DNA of 28,062 nt from JAVVTQ01 sp036653595 (GTDB lineage Bacteria; Bacillota; Clostridia; Oscillospirales; Ruminococcaceae). Positions 7,856 through 14,753 of the stretch are shown piece by piece. The stretch is from positions 1 to 28,062 of the forward strand of contig JAVVTQ010000020.1 of assembly GCA_036653595.1 (NCBI GenBank), written 5' to 3'. Below the pieces are notes generated by a model. It worked only from the letters and a program-made list of their open reading frames with translations. It ran no database searches and was not told the DNA's origin. The stretch's first letter is position 1, and every line of letters begins with the position of its first letter. The position numbers and the translations under genes were made by a program.

Positions 7856-8662
7856 TCATTTCGTCTGCCCCTGCTCGCAGTCGCTCAGGTAAATCTTTCT
7901 TATCGCCTCGCATCCCATATGCGATAAAATCTCAATATTTTTGTCACTGTGGTCAAGCTCCTTTTGAGGATCATAGCTTTCCGAGTCATTCATAGAATGC
8001 AGAATGTTGTCGAGTGTGACAGCCACGGCACCTGCGCGAAGCCCATATATTCTCGCAAGCACAAAAATAATGCTTGTCTCCATCTCGCCGCCCAAAACCT
8101 TGAGGCGCTTCAAATCCGGATAGAAATTTTCCCATTTTGACTGCCAGAAATCCGCGAGCGCCGCACCGGGTTTTTCATAGTTTGCATAAAAAGTATCCTG
8201 CGTGCGCGTTGTGCCGACATGGTATGTCAACGCAAGCTCTTTCGCAGCCTCGATGCACGCCGAGACAACCTCATGTGTGGCGACAGCCGGATATTCAATA
8301 GGCGCGTACATTTTTGAGCAGCCGTCATATCTGCAAGCCGAATCAAAAATAAGCATATCGCCTTTGTTTACATAATCCTGAAAAGTCCCGCAGGTGCCTA
8401 TTCGGATGAAAGTTGTAGCGCCGCACCGCGCAAGCTCCTCCATCGCGATGCTAGTAGACGGACAGCCCATTCCAGTGCTCACGCAGGAGATGGGGACACC
8501 CTTGTATTTTCCGGTGTATGTCACATGCTCACGGTTATCAGCCACAAAATGCGCTTCGTCCCAGAAGCCGGCAACAATCGGAACTCTTTTTGGATCTCCG
8601 GGCAACAGCACATATGGGGCGACATCCCCCTCTTGAATTTTGAGGTGATATTGAAGTGCCAT
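7856..8662 (-). CDS. udp: Uridine phosphorylase-like nucleoside phosphorylase
   Basis: A 268-residue NP-I family nucleoside phosphorylase, which splits a nucleoside with phosphate into base and (deoxy)ribose-1-phosphate. Visible motifs are Leu-Leu-Pro-Gly-Asp-Pro-Lys-Arg near residue 20 (phosphate loop), Ser-Thr-Gly-Met-Gly-Cys-Pro-Ser-Thr-Ser-Ile-Ala near 61, Arg-Ile-Gly-Thr-Cys-Gly near 86, and the ribose-binding Gly-Glu-Met-Glu-Thr-Ser near 191. The Asp-Thr-Phe-Tyr segment and overall order resemble Udp more than DeoD, but base specificity is not proven. AAAGGAG lies ten bases before the ATG. It has its own promoter just downstream of the catabolic cluster. Confidence 0.85.
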   Translation of the reverse strand: MALQYHLKIQEGDVAPYVLLPGDPKRVPIVAGFWDEAHFVADNREHVTYTGKYKGVPISCVSTGMGCPSTSIAMEELARCGATTFIRIGTCGTFQDYVNKGDMLIFDSACRYDGCSKMYAPIEYPAVATHEVVSACIEAAKELALTYHVGTTRTQDTFYANYEKPGAALADFWQSKWENFYPDLKRLKVLGGEMETSIIFVLARIYGLRAGAVAVTLDNILHSMNDSESYDPQKELDHSDKNIEILSHMGCEAIRKIYLSDCEQGQTK

Positions 8663-8705
8663 AATAACAAGTCTCCTTTGCCGTCAGGTTGGTTTCCTTG
8701 CTTGA

Positions 8706-8735
8706 ATTATGTCATAAGGTCCAACTCCCTGTCAA
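8706..8735 (-). promoter_or_regulatory. Promoter of the phosphorylase gene
   Basis: On the minus strand TTGACA (8735-8730), 18 bases, then CATAAT (8711-8706), giving a leader of roughly 35 bases. It lies in the short gap after the last gene of the catabolic cluster, where I see no convincing terminator, so read-through from the cluster is also possible. Confidence 0.6.
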
Positions 8736-8758
8736 CTGAAAAGAAATGCACACCACAT

Positions 8759-9256
8759 TTATTCCCCGATTAATTGCACCTGAACTTGACGCTGCCGCGC
8801 ACATGTTTGATCAAAGTCCACAAAATATATGTGACCGAATTTCCCCAGATCGAGCTTTCCGTCTACTATGACTATTGTTTCGCTTCTTCCCACAATCGCC
8901 GACCTCAGATGTGCATCCGTATTGAGTGTCTGAGGCTTATCTTCTCCATTTTGAAATGAAAACTCTGTAAGGCGTGGGCCTGGGTGCATATACTGACCCT
9001 CTTTACGGCAAGTGGGTATAATTTGTTCAAATATGTCAACCATATCCTGCTGCAAATATTCAAGACCAGTATACGATTTATCAAACGAGCATTCCTGCAC
9101 CATAACAGAGCATGTTGTATGATGGGAATAGACAACGCAAATACCGCACTTGAACTGCGAACGCTCTACAATTTCCCTGACTTTTTCAGTTACTGTGTGG
9201 AAAGTTGGACGCATCCCTGTCGATTCCACCGTAAAAGCTTCTCTTATTGCTTTCAT
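8759..9256 (-). CDS. YjbQ/UPF0047 family protein, copy 1
   Basis: A 165-residue single-domain protein of the YjbQ family, annotated elsewhere as secondary thiamine-phosphate synthase on the basis of a side activity. Conserved features are Ser-His-His-Thr-Thr-Cys-Ser (residues 44-50), Gly-Gln-Tyr-Met-His-Pro-Gly-Pro (about 87-94) and Asn-Thr-Asp-Ala-His-Leu-Arg-Ser (about 112-119). The usual Leu-Gly-Thr-Trp-Gln segment is replaced by Leu-Gly-Lys-Phe-Gly-His-Ile-Tyr-Phe, and the C-terminus reads Asp-Phe-Asp-Gln...Arg-Gln-Arg, so it belongs to a distinct branch. It follows the TIM-like gene by 17 bases and ends the cluster. There is no TPP-riboswitch-like motif upstream, so a role in the local sugar pathway seems likelier than thiamine synthesis. 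The second copy is at 22857-23354. Confidence 0.85.
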   Translation of the reverse strand: MKAIREAFTVESTGMRPTFHTVTEKVREIVERSQFKCGICVVYSHHTTCSVMVQECSFDKSYTGLEYLQQDMVDIFEQIIPTCRKEGQYMHPGPRLTEFSFQNGEDKPQTLNTDAHLRSAIVGRSETIVIVDGKLDLGKFGHIYFVDFDQTCARQRQVQVQLIGE

Positions 9257-9273
9257 AATACCACTCCTGTTTT

Positions 9274-9981
9274 TTATCTTCTATTCATCATATCATCGCA
9301 GGCCTGTCTGACACTGCGCACCATTTCGTCTACCATCGCCAGCGGATCCTTTGCATTAAAAATTCCCGATGCAGCTCCGACCGCCTCTGCTCCGGCACAG
9401 ATAAAGTCATACACCTGCTTTCCATTTGATATTCCAGCAGCCTGCTCAACAATGATTTCAAAATCAATTGCCTTTATCAGTTCGATTGATTTTTTCACAT
9501 AGCTCATGTCGCTCACAACACCAGATCCGACAAGTTCTGTCGGTTCTGGATTGATAATATCCGGATGGAGATGAGCAATCGCCTGCGCCTCAGCTAGAGA
9601 ATCTGCACAGGCAAATGTAAACAGCCCAATTTCGTGAGCTCTGTCAATTGTTTTCTTTGTTTCTGATATGGACAGTGGGCACTCACAGTGGTTGACAATC
9701 ACGCCTTTTGCCCCAGCTGCCTTTATGGACTCAGGCAAAACATCTGCCATTCCGCGGCCGGGCCGAAGTGTGTCCATATGAGGTGCAAGCACGATGAGCT
9801 TTTTTGTGTTTTCGACTACTCTCCTTATATCGGCATATGGCGCGATAAACAAAACATCTATATCATACTTTTTAGACGCTTCATCCGCAGCTTTTGCCAA
9901 CTCCAGAACACAGTCTCCATATATATAATTCTTGACACCTATTTCAAAAAATGGCGTCCTTATCTTTAACCCTTTAAGCAT
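9274..9981 (-). CDS. Triosephosphate-isomerase-like sugar-phosphate isomerase (archaeal TIM type)
   Basis: A 235-residue TIM-barrel protein that resembles archaeal triosephosphate isomerases in length and motifs. The catalytic set is visible: K17 in Val-Lys-Asn-Tyr, H98 in Asn-His-Cys-Glu, and E146 in Pro-Glu-Pro-Thr-Glu-Leu-Val-Gly-Ser-Gly. The phosphate-binding Ala-Ala-Gly-Ile-Ser-Asn-Gly and the Ala-Lys-Asp-Pro near the C-terminus also match. It should interconvert an aldose and ketose phosphate. Because it sits in a kinase/ABC-transporter cluster, a dedicated role is more likely than housekeeping glycolysis; TIM-like EryH/LerI-type proteins isomerise erythrulose phosphates. AGAGGA lies six bases before the ATG. 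It is followed at 17 bases by yjbQ copy 1 and preceded by a 190-base gap with a hairpin. Confidence 0.8.
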   Translation of the reverse strand: MLKGLKIRTPFFEIGVKNYIYGDCVLELAKAADEASKKYDIDVLFIAPYADIRRVVENTKKLIVLAPHMDTLRPGRGMADVLPESIKAAGAKGVIVNHCECPLSISETKKTIDRAHEIGLFTFACADSLAEAQAIAHLHPDIINPEPTELVGSGVVSDMSYVKKSIELIKAIDFEIIVEQAAGISNGKQVYDFICAGAEAVGAASGIFNAKDPLAMVDEMVRSVRQACDDMMNRR

Positions 9982-10117
9982 GTTATTCCTCTTTATTATG
10001 TACTAAAAGCAAATCAAGTAGACTAGCTGTGGCACAATGTGCCCGTCACAAGTTCCAAATTGTTGTGTTGGAGTGTGGTATTCTCAATATCGCTGCTTTG
10101 CAGATTCGGCTTCAGCT

Positions 10118-10151
10118 AGGCGTGGAAAAGAGCTTCTCTTATTCCACGCCT
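10118..10151 (-). other. Long intercistronic hairpin without a T-run
   Basis: AGGCGTGGAA (10118-10127) pairs with TTCCACGCCT (10142-10151), and inner AAGAG/CTCTT extends the stem to about 15 pairs with one bulged A and a three-base loop. No T-run follows on either strand. It lies 20 bases past the stop of the 10172-10945 gene, in a 190-base gap that also holds GGCAC-AAT-GTGCC (10031-10043). It may protect or process the upstream mRNA, or partly reduce expression of the last two genes. No clear promoter was found in the gap. Confidence 0.55.
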
Positions 10152-10171
10152 GATTAAAAGCGCTATTCCCT

Positions 10172-10945
10172 TTAAAGCGTCTCAACTGCGCCAAGTTCCT
10201 GTAAAAGCGCATTGGCATTTTTAGCGAATATACTCTGTTTCAACTTTTTATCCTTGCATGCCTCTTCAATAATGTCTATTCTATCTGTCAGGACATCGCG
10301 CGATTCTGCCGCCCCGTAATCCGAGCCAAACAAAAGCCTGTCCTGCTTTGCGTTGCAAACAATCATCTGCGCGTCATTGAGTGTGGAGCAGCTAATGCAA
10401 AGATAGACATTTTTATGAGTATTGCACATCTCCACAGCGCTTTTTGGGGTGTCGAACATACCTGAATGTCCCAGAATTATTTTAGCCTCGGGGTACAAAT
10501 CGGCCAGATATCCTATTTGCAGTGAATCACTTGCAGGAGGTGTTCCATCGTGGAAAAGCACAGGCATCTTGTATTCTATTGACATTTCCATAAGTTCGTG
10601 TGTTGCTTTCATCTGCACAGAACCGCCCTGCATCCAAAAATGAACTTTAATACCCCAAAACCCATAATCTTCAATGCACTTGCGAATATTGTTTAGAGCT
10701 TTTTTTTGATAATACATGCTTGCTGTAGCAAATTTTCGAAAGTTTTTTTCATATCCTTTTGTCTTCTCATACATGTTTTTGTTGTAAAACTCGAAATCAT
10801 CAGCAAGTGCCCCTGTAGAGCTAATCCACATCTCACTTACTCCGAGTTCTTGTTGAGTTCTAACCATATCCTCTATTGGCAGCCCGCCCTTTGCTGCGCA
10901 AAGCCAATTCCCATCAAGATAATGTGTGTGCGTATCAATTATCAT
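10172..10945 (-). CDS. Amidohydro_2 family metal-dependent hydrolase (intact)
   Basis: A 257-residue TIM-barrel protein of the Amidohydro_2 family (PF04909), which contains lactonases, decarboxylases and amidohydrolases acting on small cytoplasmic substrates. The metal and catalytic residues are present: H6 and H8 in Asp-Thr-His-Thr-His, K100 in Ile-Lys-Val-His, H132 in Leu-Phe-His-Asp-Gly, H160 in Leu-Gly-His-Ser-Gly and D209 in Phe-Gly-Ser-Asp-Tyr-Gly. Its start overlaps the stop of the upstream pseudoenzyme by four bases (ATGA), which implies coupled translation and perhaps a complex. In this cluster a sugar-lactone or amide hydrolase is a reasonable guess; the substrate is unknown. Confidence 0.82.
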   Translation of the reverse strand: MIIDTHTHYLDGNWLCAAKGGLPIEDMVRTQQELGVSEMWISSTGALADDFEFYNKNMYEKTKGYEKNFRKFATASMYYQKKALNNIRKCIEDYGFWGIKVHFWMQGGSVQMKATHELMEMSIEYKMPVLFHDGTPPASDSLQIGYLADLYPEAKIILGHSGMFDTPKSAVEMCNTHKNVYLCISCSTLNDAQMIVCNAKQDRLLFGSDYGAAESRDVLTDRIDIIEEACKDKKLKQSIFAKNANALLQELGAVETL

Positions 10946-11670
10946 TTTTTCCCTCCGAGAATTGACAAGAGATTTTGGGAGAGGATATTTCCCAAGACTT
11001 CCTCATCTTTCACACCTTGTCTCAGCCTTTTAAGCTCAATAAAATAATTGCTTCTGGGGTAAGCCGATCCAAAAATCATTTTATTTGAAAACAACTTAGC
11101 TGCATTTCTCATGCTGCAAGTCAGATTAAGTGAAGAGTCAAGGTATATATTATCTACTAGCTCTGCAGCCGAGTATGCATCGCCAAGATAATCATTTGCG
11201 CCCATATGCCCCACAATAAAATTGACTTTCGGATACCTTTTTGCCAGACTCAAAACTTGAAATGGCATTGCTTGTATCGGCGTCCCTGTGTTGAAATACA
11301 CGGGGACGCAATATTTTTCGCAAACCTCAATCAACGGAAGAACTATGTCATCGTTAATTGTAAATCCCTGAACAAGCGAGTTGAAAAAAACGCCGTTAAA
11401 GCCGCTGGCAAGCCTTTTTTCTATTTCTTGTGCCGCAACATCTCCGTTCCAAGGATTGGCTGTGGCAAAACGGTAATACCTGTCTTTGTTTTTTTGAAAG
11501 ATATTGTCCACAAAATTATTTCCATCTTCGTTTTTAACGGCCGCACAACGATCGTCACAAAAAAGCACCGTTTTGGAGATGTCGTGCTTGTCCATTTCCT
11601 TCAACAAGTTTGAAGTAGCGATTTTGTATTCTCTGCGGCTGCTAACAGTACAGCACCCATCTATTATCAT
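10942..11670 (-). CDS. Amidohydro_2-like protein lacking metal ligands (pseudoenzyme)
   Basis: About 242 residues from the ATG at 11670, which has AAGGAGAG six bases upstream; the longer frame to 11739 would overlap the propeller gene and adds no family sequence. The fold-defining segments match its neighbour, but the active site is gone: the Asp-Thr-His-Thr-His motif is Asp-Gly-Cys-Cys-Thr (residues 4-8), the lysine position is Phe, the Phe-His-Asp-Gly histidine is N127, and the Phe-Gly-Ser-Asp aspartate is A203. Only H155 (Val-Gly-His-Met-Gly) remains. The reading frame is intact, so it is not a decayed gene. The likely role is as a regulatory or structural partner of the intact hydrolase it overlaps. 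The residue correspondences are aligned by eye. Confidence 0.78.
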   Translation of the reverse strand: MIIDGCCTVSSRREYKIATSNLLKEMDKHDISKTVLFCDDRCAAVKNEDGNNFVDNIFQKNKDRYYRFATANPWNGDVAAQEIEKRLASGFNGVFFNSLVQGFTINDDIVLPLIEVCEKYCVPVYFNTGTPIQAMPFQVLSLAKRYPKVNFIVGHMGANDYLGDAYSAAELVDNIYLDSSLNLTCSMRNAAKLFSNKMIFGSAYPRSNYFIELKRLRQGVKDEEVLGNILSQNLLSILGGKK

Positions 11671-11698
11671 AATAATCTCTCCTTCTTCGGATATTTTC

Positions 11699-13714
11699 CT
11701 ATGGCAATCTGCAAATAACAACCGTTCCCAGTCTATCACCTGAACCTAATGCAAGCATTCGTCCATCCGGACTTACCGAGCAGGCTGTCAAAATCGGGCA
11801 GCTCACTGTGCTCCATGCAGACGGAGCATCGTAGCAAACATGGCCGAGCCACCGCAATCCGTCTTCTGCATCAAAGCTAAATACCATTCCCAAATCGTCC
11901 TCGTCACCACCCACACCATATACCTTTTTCCCATCCGGGACGGAGCAAAGCGCTCTTATTGGGCCATTGTATGCCGCAGGTCCAAGACCGAATACTTTAT
12001 CATTTTTGCACAAGGCCAGCATTCCATCGAGAGTTCCAATAACCATGGAACCGTCAGCCATTTTTGCTTGTGCTGTAACCGTTGCCTTATACTGTCTGCC
12101 TGGATAATACGGCAACTTTAGGTCTGTTAACGCAATAATCGGTTTCGGATTCATGAGTTCATCGTAAAAAGCACGAGCTCTATCCTTATCACAGAGCATG
12201 CTCATTTTACCCTCTACCGCTTTAAACACAAATTCCCTCTCATTGCCGCAAACGCCGACGAGTGTGTTCGCGTCGCTCCAATGCAACGACTTTACAGAAG
12301 AGTTTTCTATGTTATCAGGGGCAAGCTCACGCCACAATCTCAATGGCTCGTATGCCAATTCATATTGAAATCGCCAATCATTTTCCTCTCCGAATTTATC
12401 CTGTTCAAACAGAAAATCAGCGATTTTGTTGTACCTCTTTGAGTTTGGATTAACATAATACTCATCTTCTGTTAGAAGCTCTCCGAAATTATACATTTTC
12501 TCTTTGTATTCTCTGAGATTCACAGCGGTGATATCTGGTCCATCGGTGGCATGATTGGAGCCTATCACGAACATGATGTCATCTTTGCTGACACAAATTT
12601 CACTTGTCCAGCAAGCCGCTCTCTCCTTTGTTCCTATGATACCCATCCATTCGGGTTTTTTGCCGCGCGCAACATCCCACCTAAACAACGACGACGGCAG
12701 CCCAATTTCCCTTTTTCCGCTAGAACAGTTGCGGCTGAAAACCGCATACCACAGCACACCGTCATTATCAAAATTCATGGCGAATATGCCATTCCTCGTT
12801 TCACCGTTAGCATGGCACCTTGCCTGTGGCATATAGTCTCCCATATCCTCAAACGTATTAGTGTCGCTGTCATAAGCCACAACTTTACGGCTATAAAAAA
12901 AGCACATATAAAGACGCCCATCGGGGCCGATCCCGCCATTGCTCAGGCATTTATAGTCACCACCAGTATATTCGGGGTATGTTTCAAAGGGTATTCTGAA
13001 GTTGAGGTCTTCAACCTCGAGAGTATCAGTATGTATCTTATAAATATATCCCGAACGTGCAGTGCCCAGAACATCCCAATTTTTGTCAAACATCAGCCTG
13101 AACGACCAGTTTTCAGAACATTGGCCAAAATCAATAAGCTTTTTGTCATCAAAGGAGTAACGGTACGTATGCCCCTTAAACCCACCCGTAAAGAAAAGTG
13201 CATTGTGCTTAGGGTCATAAAGCGAACCATAAATGGTTTCATGCGGCACCGGAATGCCAAGGTTTTCTGCCTTTTGGGTTTTGGGGTCATATATAACGAT
13301 ATTTCCGCCCGCAAAGCCTTCCCACACATGATGATAGTACGCCTGCGGCATCCATGATGGATGCCGTGGACTTTTATCTGTAGTATGCGTGGTCATGCAG
13401 AGCTTTCCATCATTCATCTCGCTTATTGAAGTGTGAAACTTACTTGCGCGAATTGCGCGGTCGGACGGCATTATTACATCCTCTATCTTAAAACATTCTT
13501 CAACTTTGTTCGTCTTATAGTCGTACTTGCAAAGCCTGACATAGCCCGCCGTCGAAAGTTCTGTCGCAAGCGCAAAATATAAATCACCATTGCTCAAAAC
13601 CGTGGTGTCCCATATCGCATTGTGATCGCTTTCCAAGGGAAAAACAAACTGCTTCATCCCGGCTTGAGACATTAATTTGTAGTCCTTTGCACTGCTCAAT
13701 AAAAAGTCTTTCAT
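11699..13714 (-). CDS. Large beta-propeller-like protein, function unknown
   Basis: A 671-residue protein with no signal peptide or membrane segment, so probably cytoplasmic. It is built of repeated short blades: patterns such as Asn-Gly-Asp-Leu-Tyr-Phe, Tyr-Asp-Pro-Lys-Thr, Gly-Pro-Asp-Gly-Arg-Leu-Tyr, Asp-Gly-Val-Leu-Trp-Tyr and Ser-Pro-Asp-Gly-Arg-Met recur, as in WD40, kelch and SMP-30-like propellers. The length would fit two propellers. A conserved-looking, aromatic-rich segment lies near residues 125-140 (Tyr-Tyr-His-His-Val-Trp-Glu-Gly-Phe). I do not recognise a specific family. It lies 27 bases after the permease gene and 28 bases before the pseudoenzyme gene, so it belongs to the catabolic cluster. 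A lyase, lactonase or carbohydrate-binding scaffold are options. Confidence 0.72.
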   Translation of the reverse strand: MKDFLLSSAKDYKLMSQAGMKQFVFPLESDHNAIWDTTVLSNGDLYFALATELSTAGYVRLCKYDYKTNKVEECFKIEDVIMPSDRAIRASKFHTSISEMNDGKLCMTTHTTDKSPRHPSWMPQAYYHHVWEGFAGGNIVIYDPKTQKAENLGIPVPHETIYGSLYDPKHNALFFTGGFKGHTYRYSFDDKKLIDFGQCSENWSFRLMFDKNWDVLGTARSGYIYKIHTDTLEVEDLNFRIPFETYPEYTGGDYKCLSNGGIGPDGRLYMCFFYSRKVVAYDSDTNTFEDMGDYMPQARCHANGETRNGIFAMNFDNDGVLWYAVFSRNCSSGKREIGLPSSLFRWDVARGKKPEWMGIIGTKERAACWTSEICVSKDDIMFVIGSNHATDGPDITAVNLREYKEKMYNFGELLTEDEYYVNPNSKRYNKIADFLFEQDKFGEENDWRFQYELAYEPLRLWRELAPDNIENSSVKSLHWSDANTLVGVCGNEREFVFKAVEGKMSMLCDKDRARAFYDELMNPKPIIALTDLKLPYYPGRQYKATVTAQAKMADGSMVIGTLDGMLALCKNDKVFGLGPAAYNGPIRALCSVPDGKKVYGVGGDEDDLGMVFSFDAEDGLRWLGHVCYDAPSAWSTVSCPILTACSVSPDGRMLALGSGDRLGTVVICRLP

Positions 13715-13741
13715 TTAACTTTCCTTCCTTTATTATACCAA

Positions 13742-14737
13742 TTATGCGCCGCGTCTCCGCTTTTGGTTGTATTCGTCTATCGCAACCGCCACGATAAGTA
13801 TTATTCCGACAACTACATTTTGCAGATTAGATTCTATGTTAAACATAGCGAGGGCATTAGTAATAATCTGCATCATAAGTGCACCCAGGAATGCTCCGAA
13901 TATCGAACCGCCTCCTCCGCTGAAAGACACACCGCCAATCAGCAATGCCGTAACCATTTTGAATTCAAGACCTTGACCCATGGTTGAAGGGGCGCTTCCA
14001 AATCGTGAAATTGACATTATTCCTGCAAGTGACGCCATCATTCCGGTAAGCGCATAGCTTACTACAGTAAATTTCTTTGTGCTTATTCCGGCAAGTGTAG
14101 CTGATTCCCTATTTTCACCGATGTAAAAAGCTTGATGGAAAAAAGGAACATATTTAAGCAAGAACCATGCGACAAAGCAAACAACAACCATAAGCACAAT
14201 TGAGAATGGAATTCCAAGAATTTCCCATTTCTGTCCGAACACCTTAATGCTGCTTGGCAGACTTCCTATTGACTGATTCTTTATAAGTGCCAGTCCCAGT
14301 CCTTTATATGCCATCCACGTACCCATCGTTCCGACCATTGGCAAAATTCCAAGTTTGCTCACTATTATTCCATTAACTGATCCCAACAGAAAGCCTATGA
14401 CAAGCGTGATGAGAATGCATATCCATACGTTGATTCCCTTCAGCAAAAGAAGGCTGCATATAAATCCGCCAAGTCCGAGCACCGAACCAACTGAGAAGTC
14501 GATCATCCCGCCAATGAGCGTTATCGCCATAAAAGCGCAGACTATCATTTCGTATGAAAGGCCTGTGAGAATTACTCTGAAATTCGATAGTGACATGAAA
14601 TTTTCTGATGTGACTGCAAGAACAGAGCAAAACAAGATAAGAATCGTGAGTATTGTAAGTTCTCTTACGCTGAAAAGTTTTTTTCCGAATTTTTTCAAAG
14701 AGCTTGTCTTTGCAACGCCGTTAGTTTCTTTTTCCAT
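13742..14737 (-). CDS. CUT2/ribose-type ABC transporter permease
   Basis: A 331-residue membrane protein of the RbsC/BPD_transp_2 family with roughly eight to ten helices. It opens with a short positively charged cytoplasmic N-terminus, then Leu-Thr-Ile-Leu-Ile-Leu-Phe. Typical family stretches are Thr-Leu-Ile-Gly-Gly-Met-Ile-Asp-Phe-Ser-Val-Gly (about residues 78-90) and Ala-Leu-Leu-Ile-Gly-Gly-Val-Ser-Phe-Ser-Gly-Gly-Gly-Gly (about 263-277), the latter matching the coupling region. In this class it normally forms a homodimer in the membrane. The ATG at 14737 has AAGGAG eight bases upstream and follows the ATPase gene by 16 bases. Confidence 0.93.
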   Translation of the reverse strand: MEKETNGVAKTSSLKKFGKKLFSVRELTILTILILFCSVLAVTSENFMSLSNFRVILTGLSYEMIVCAFMAITLIGGMIDFSVGSVLGLGGFICSLLLLKGINVWICILITLVIGFLLGSVNGIIVSKLGILPMVGTMGTWMAYKGLGLALIKNQSIGSLPSSIKVFGQKWEILGIPFSIVLMVVVCFVAWFLLKYVPFFHQAFYIGENRESATLAGISTKKFTVVSYALTGMMASLAGIMSISRFGSAPSTMGQGLEFKMVTALLIGGVSFSGGGGSIFGAFLGALMMQIITNALAMFNIESNLQNVVVGIILIVAVAIDEYNQKRRRGA

Positions 14738-14753
14738 TATTGATACTCCTTGT

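Noticed and set aside
9982..10171. Possible TPP riboswitch upstream of yjbQ copy 1
   Set aside because: The conserved THI-box sequences (CTGAGA and ACCTGA-type) are not present here or in the leader of copy 2.
11671..11739. N-terminal extension of the pseudoenzyme to an ATG at 11739
   Set aside because: It would overlap the propeller gene's end, adds residues outside the fold, and a strong ribosome site precedes the ATG at 11670.
12551..13357. 268-residue open frame on the plus strand
   Set aside because: It lies antisense inside the propeller gene, has no ribosome site or family resemblance, and is a shadow frame.
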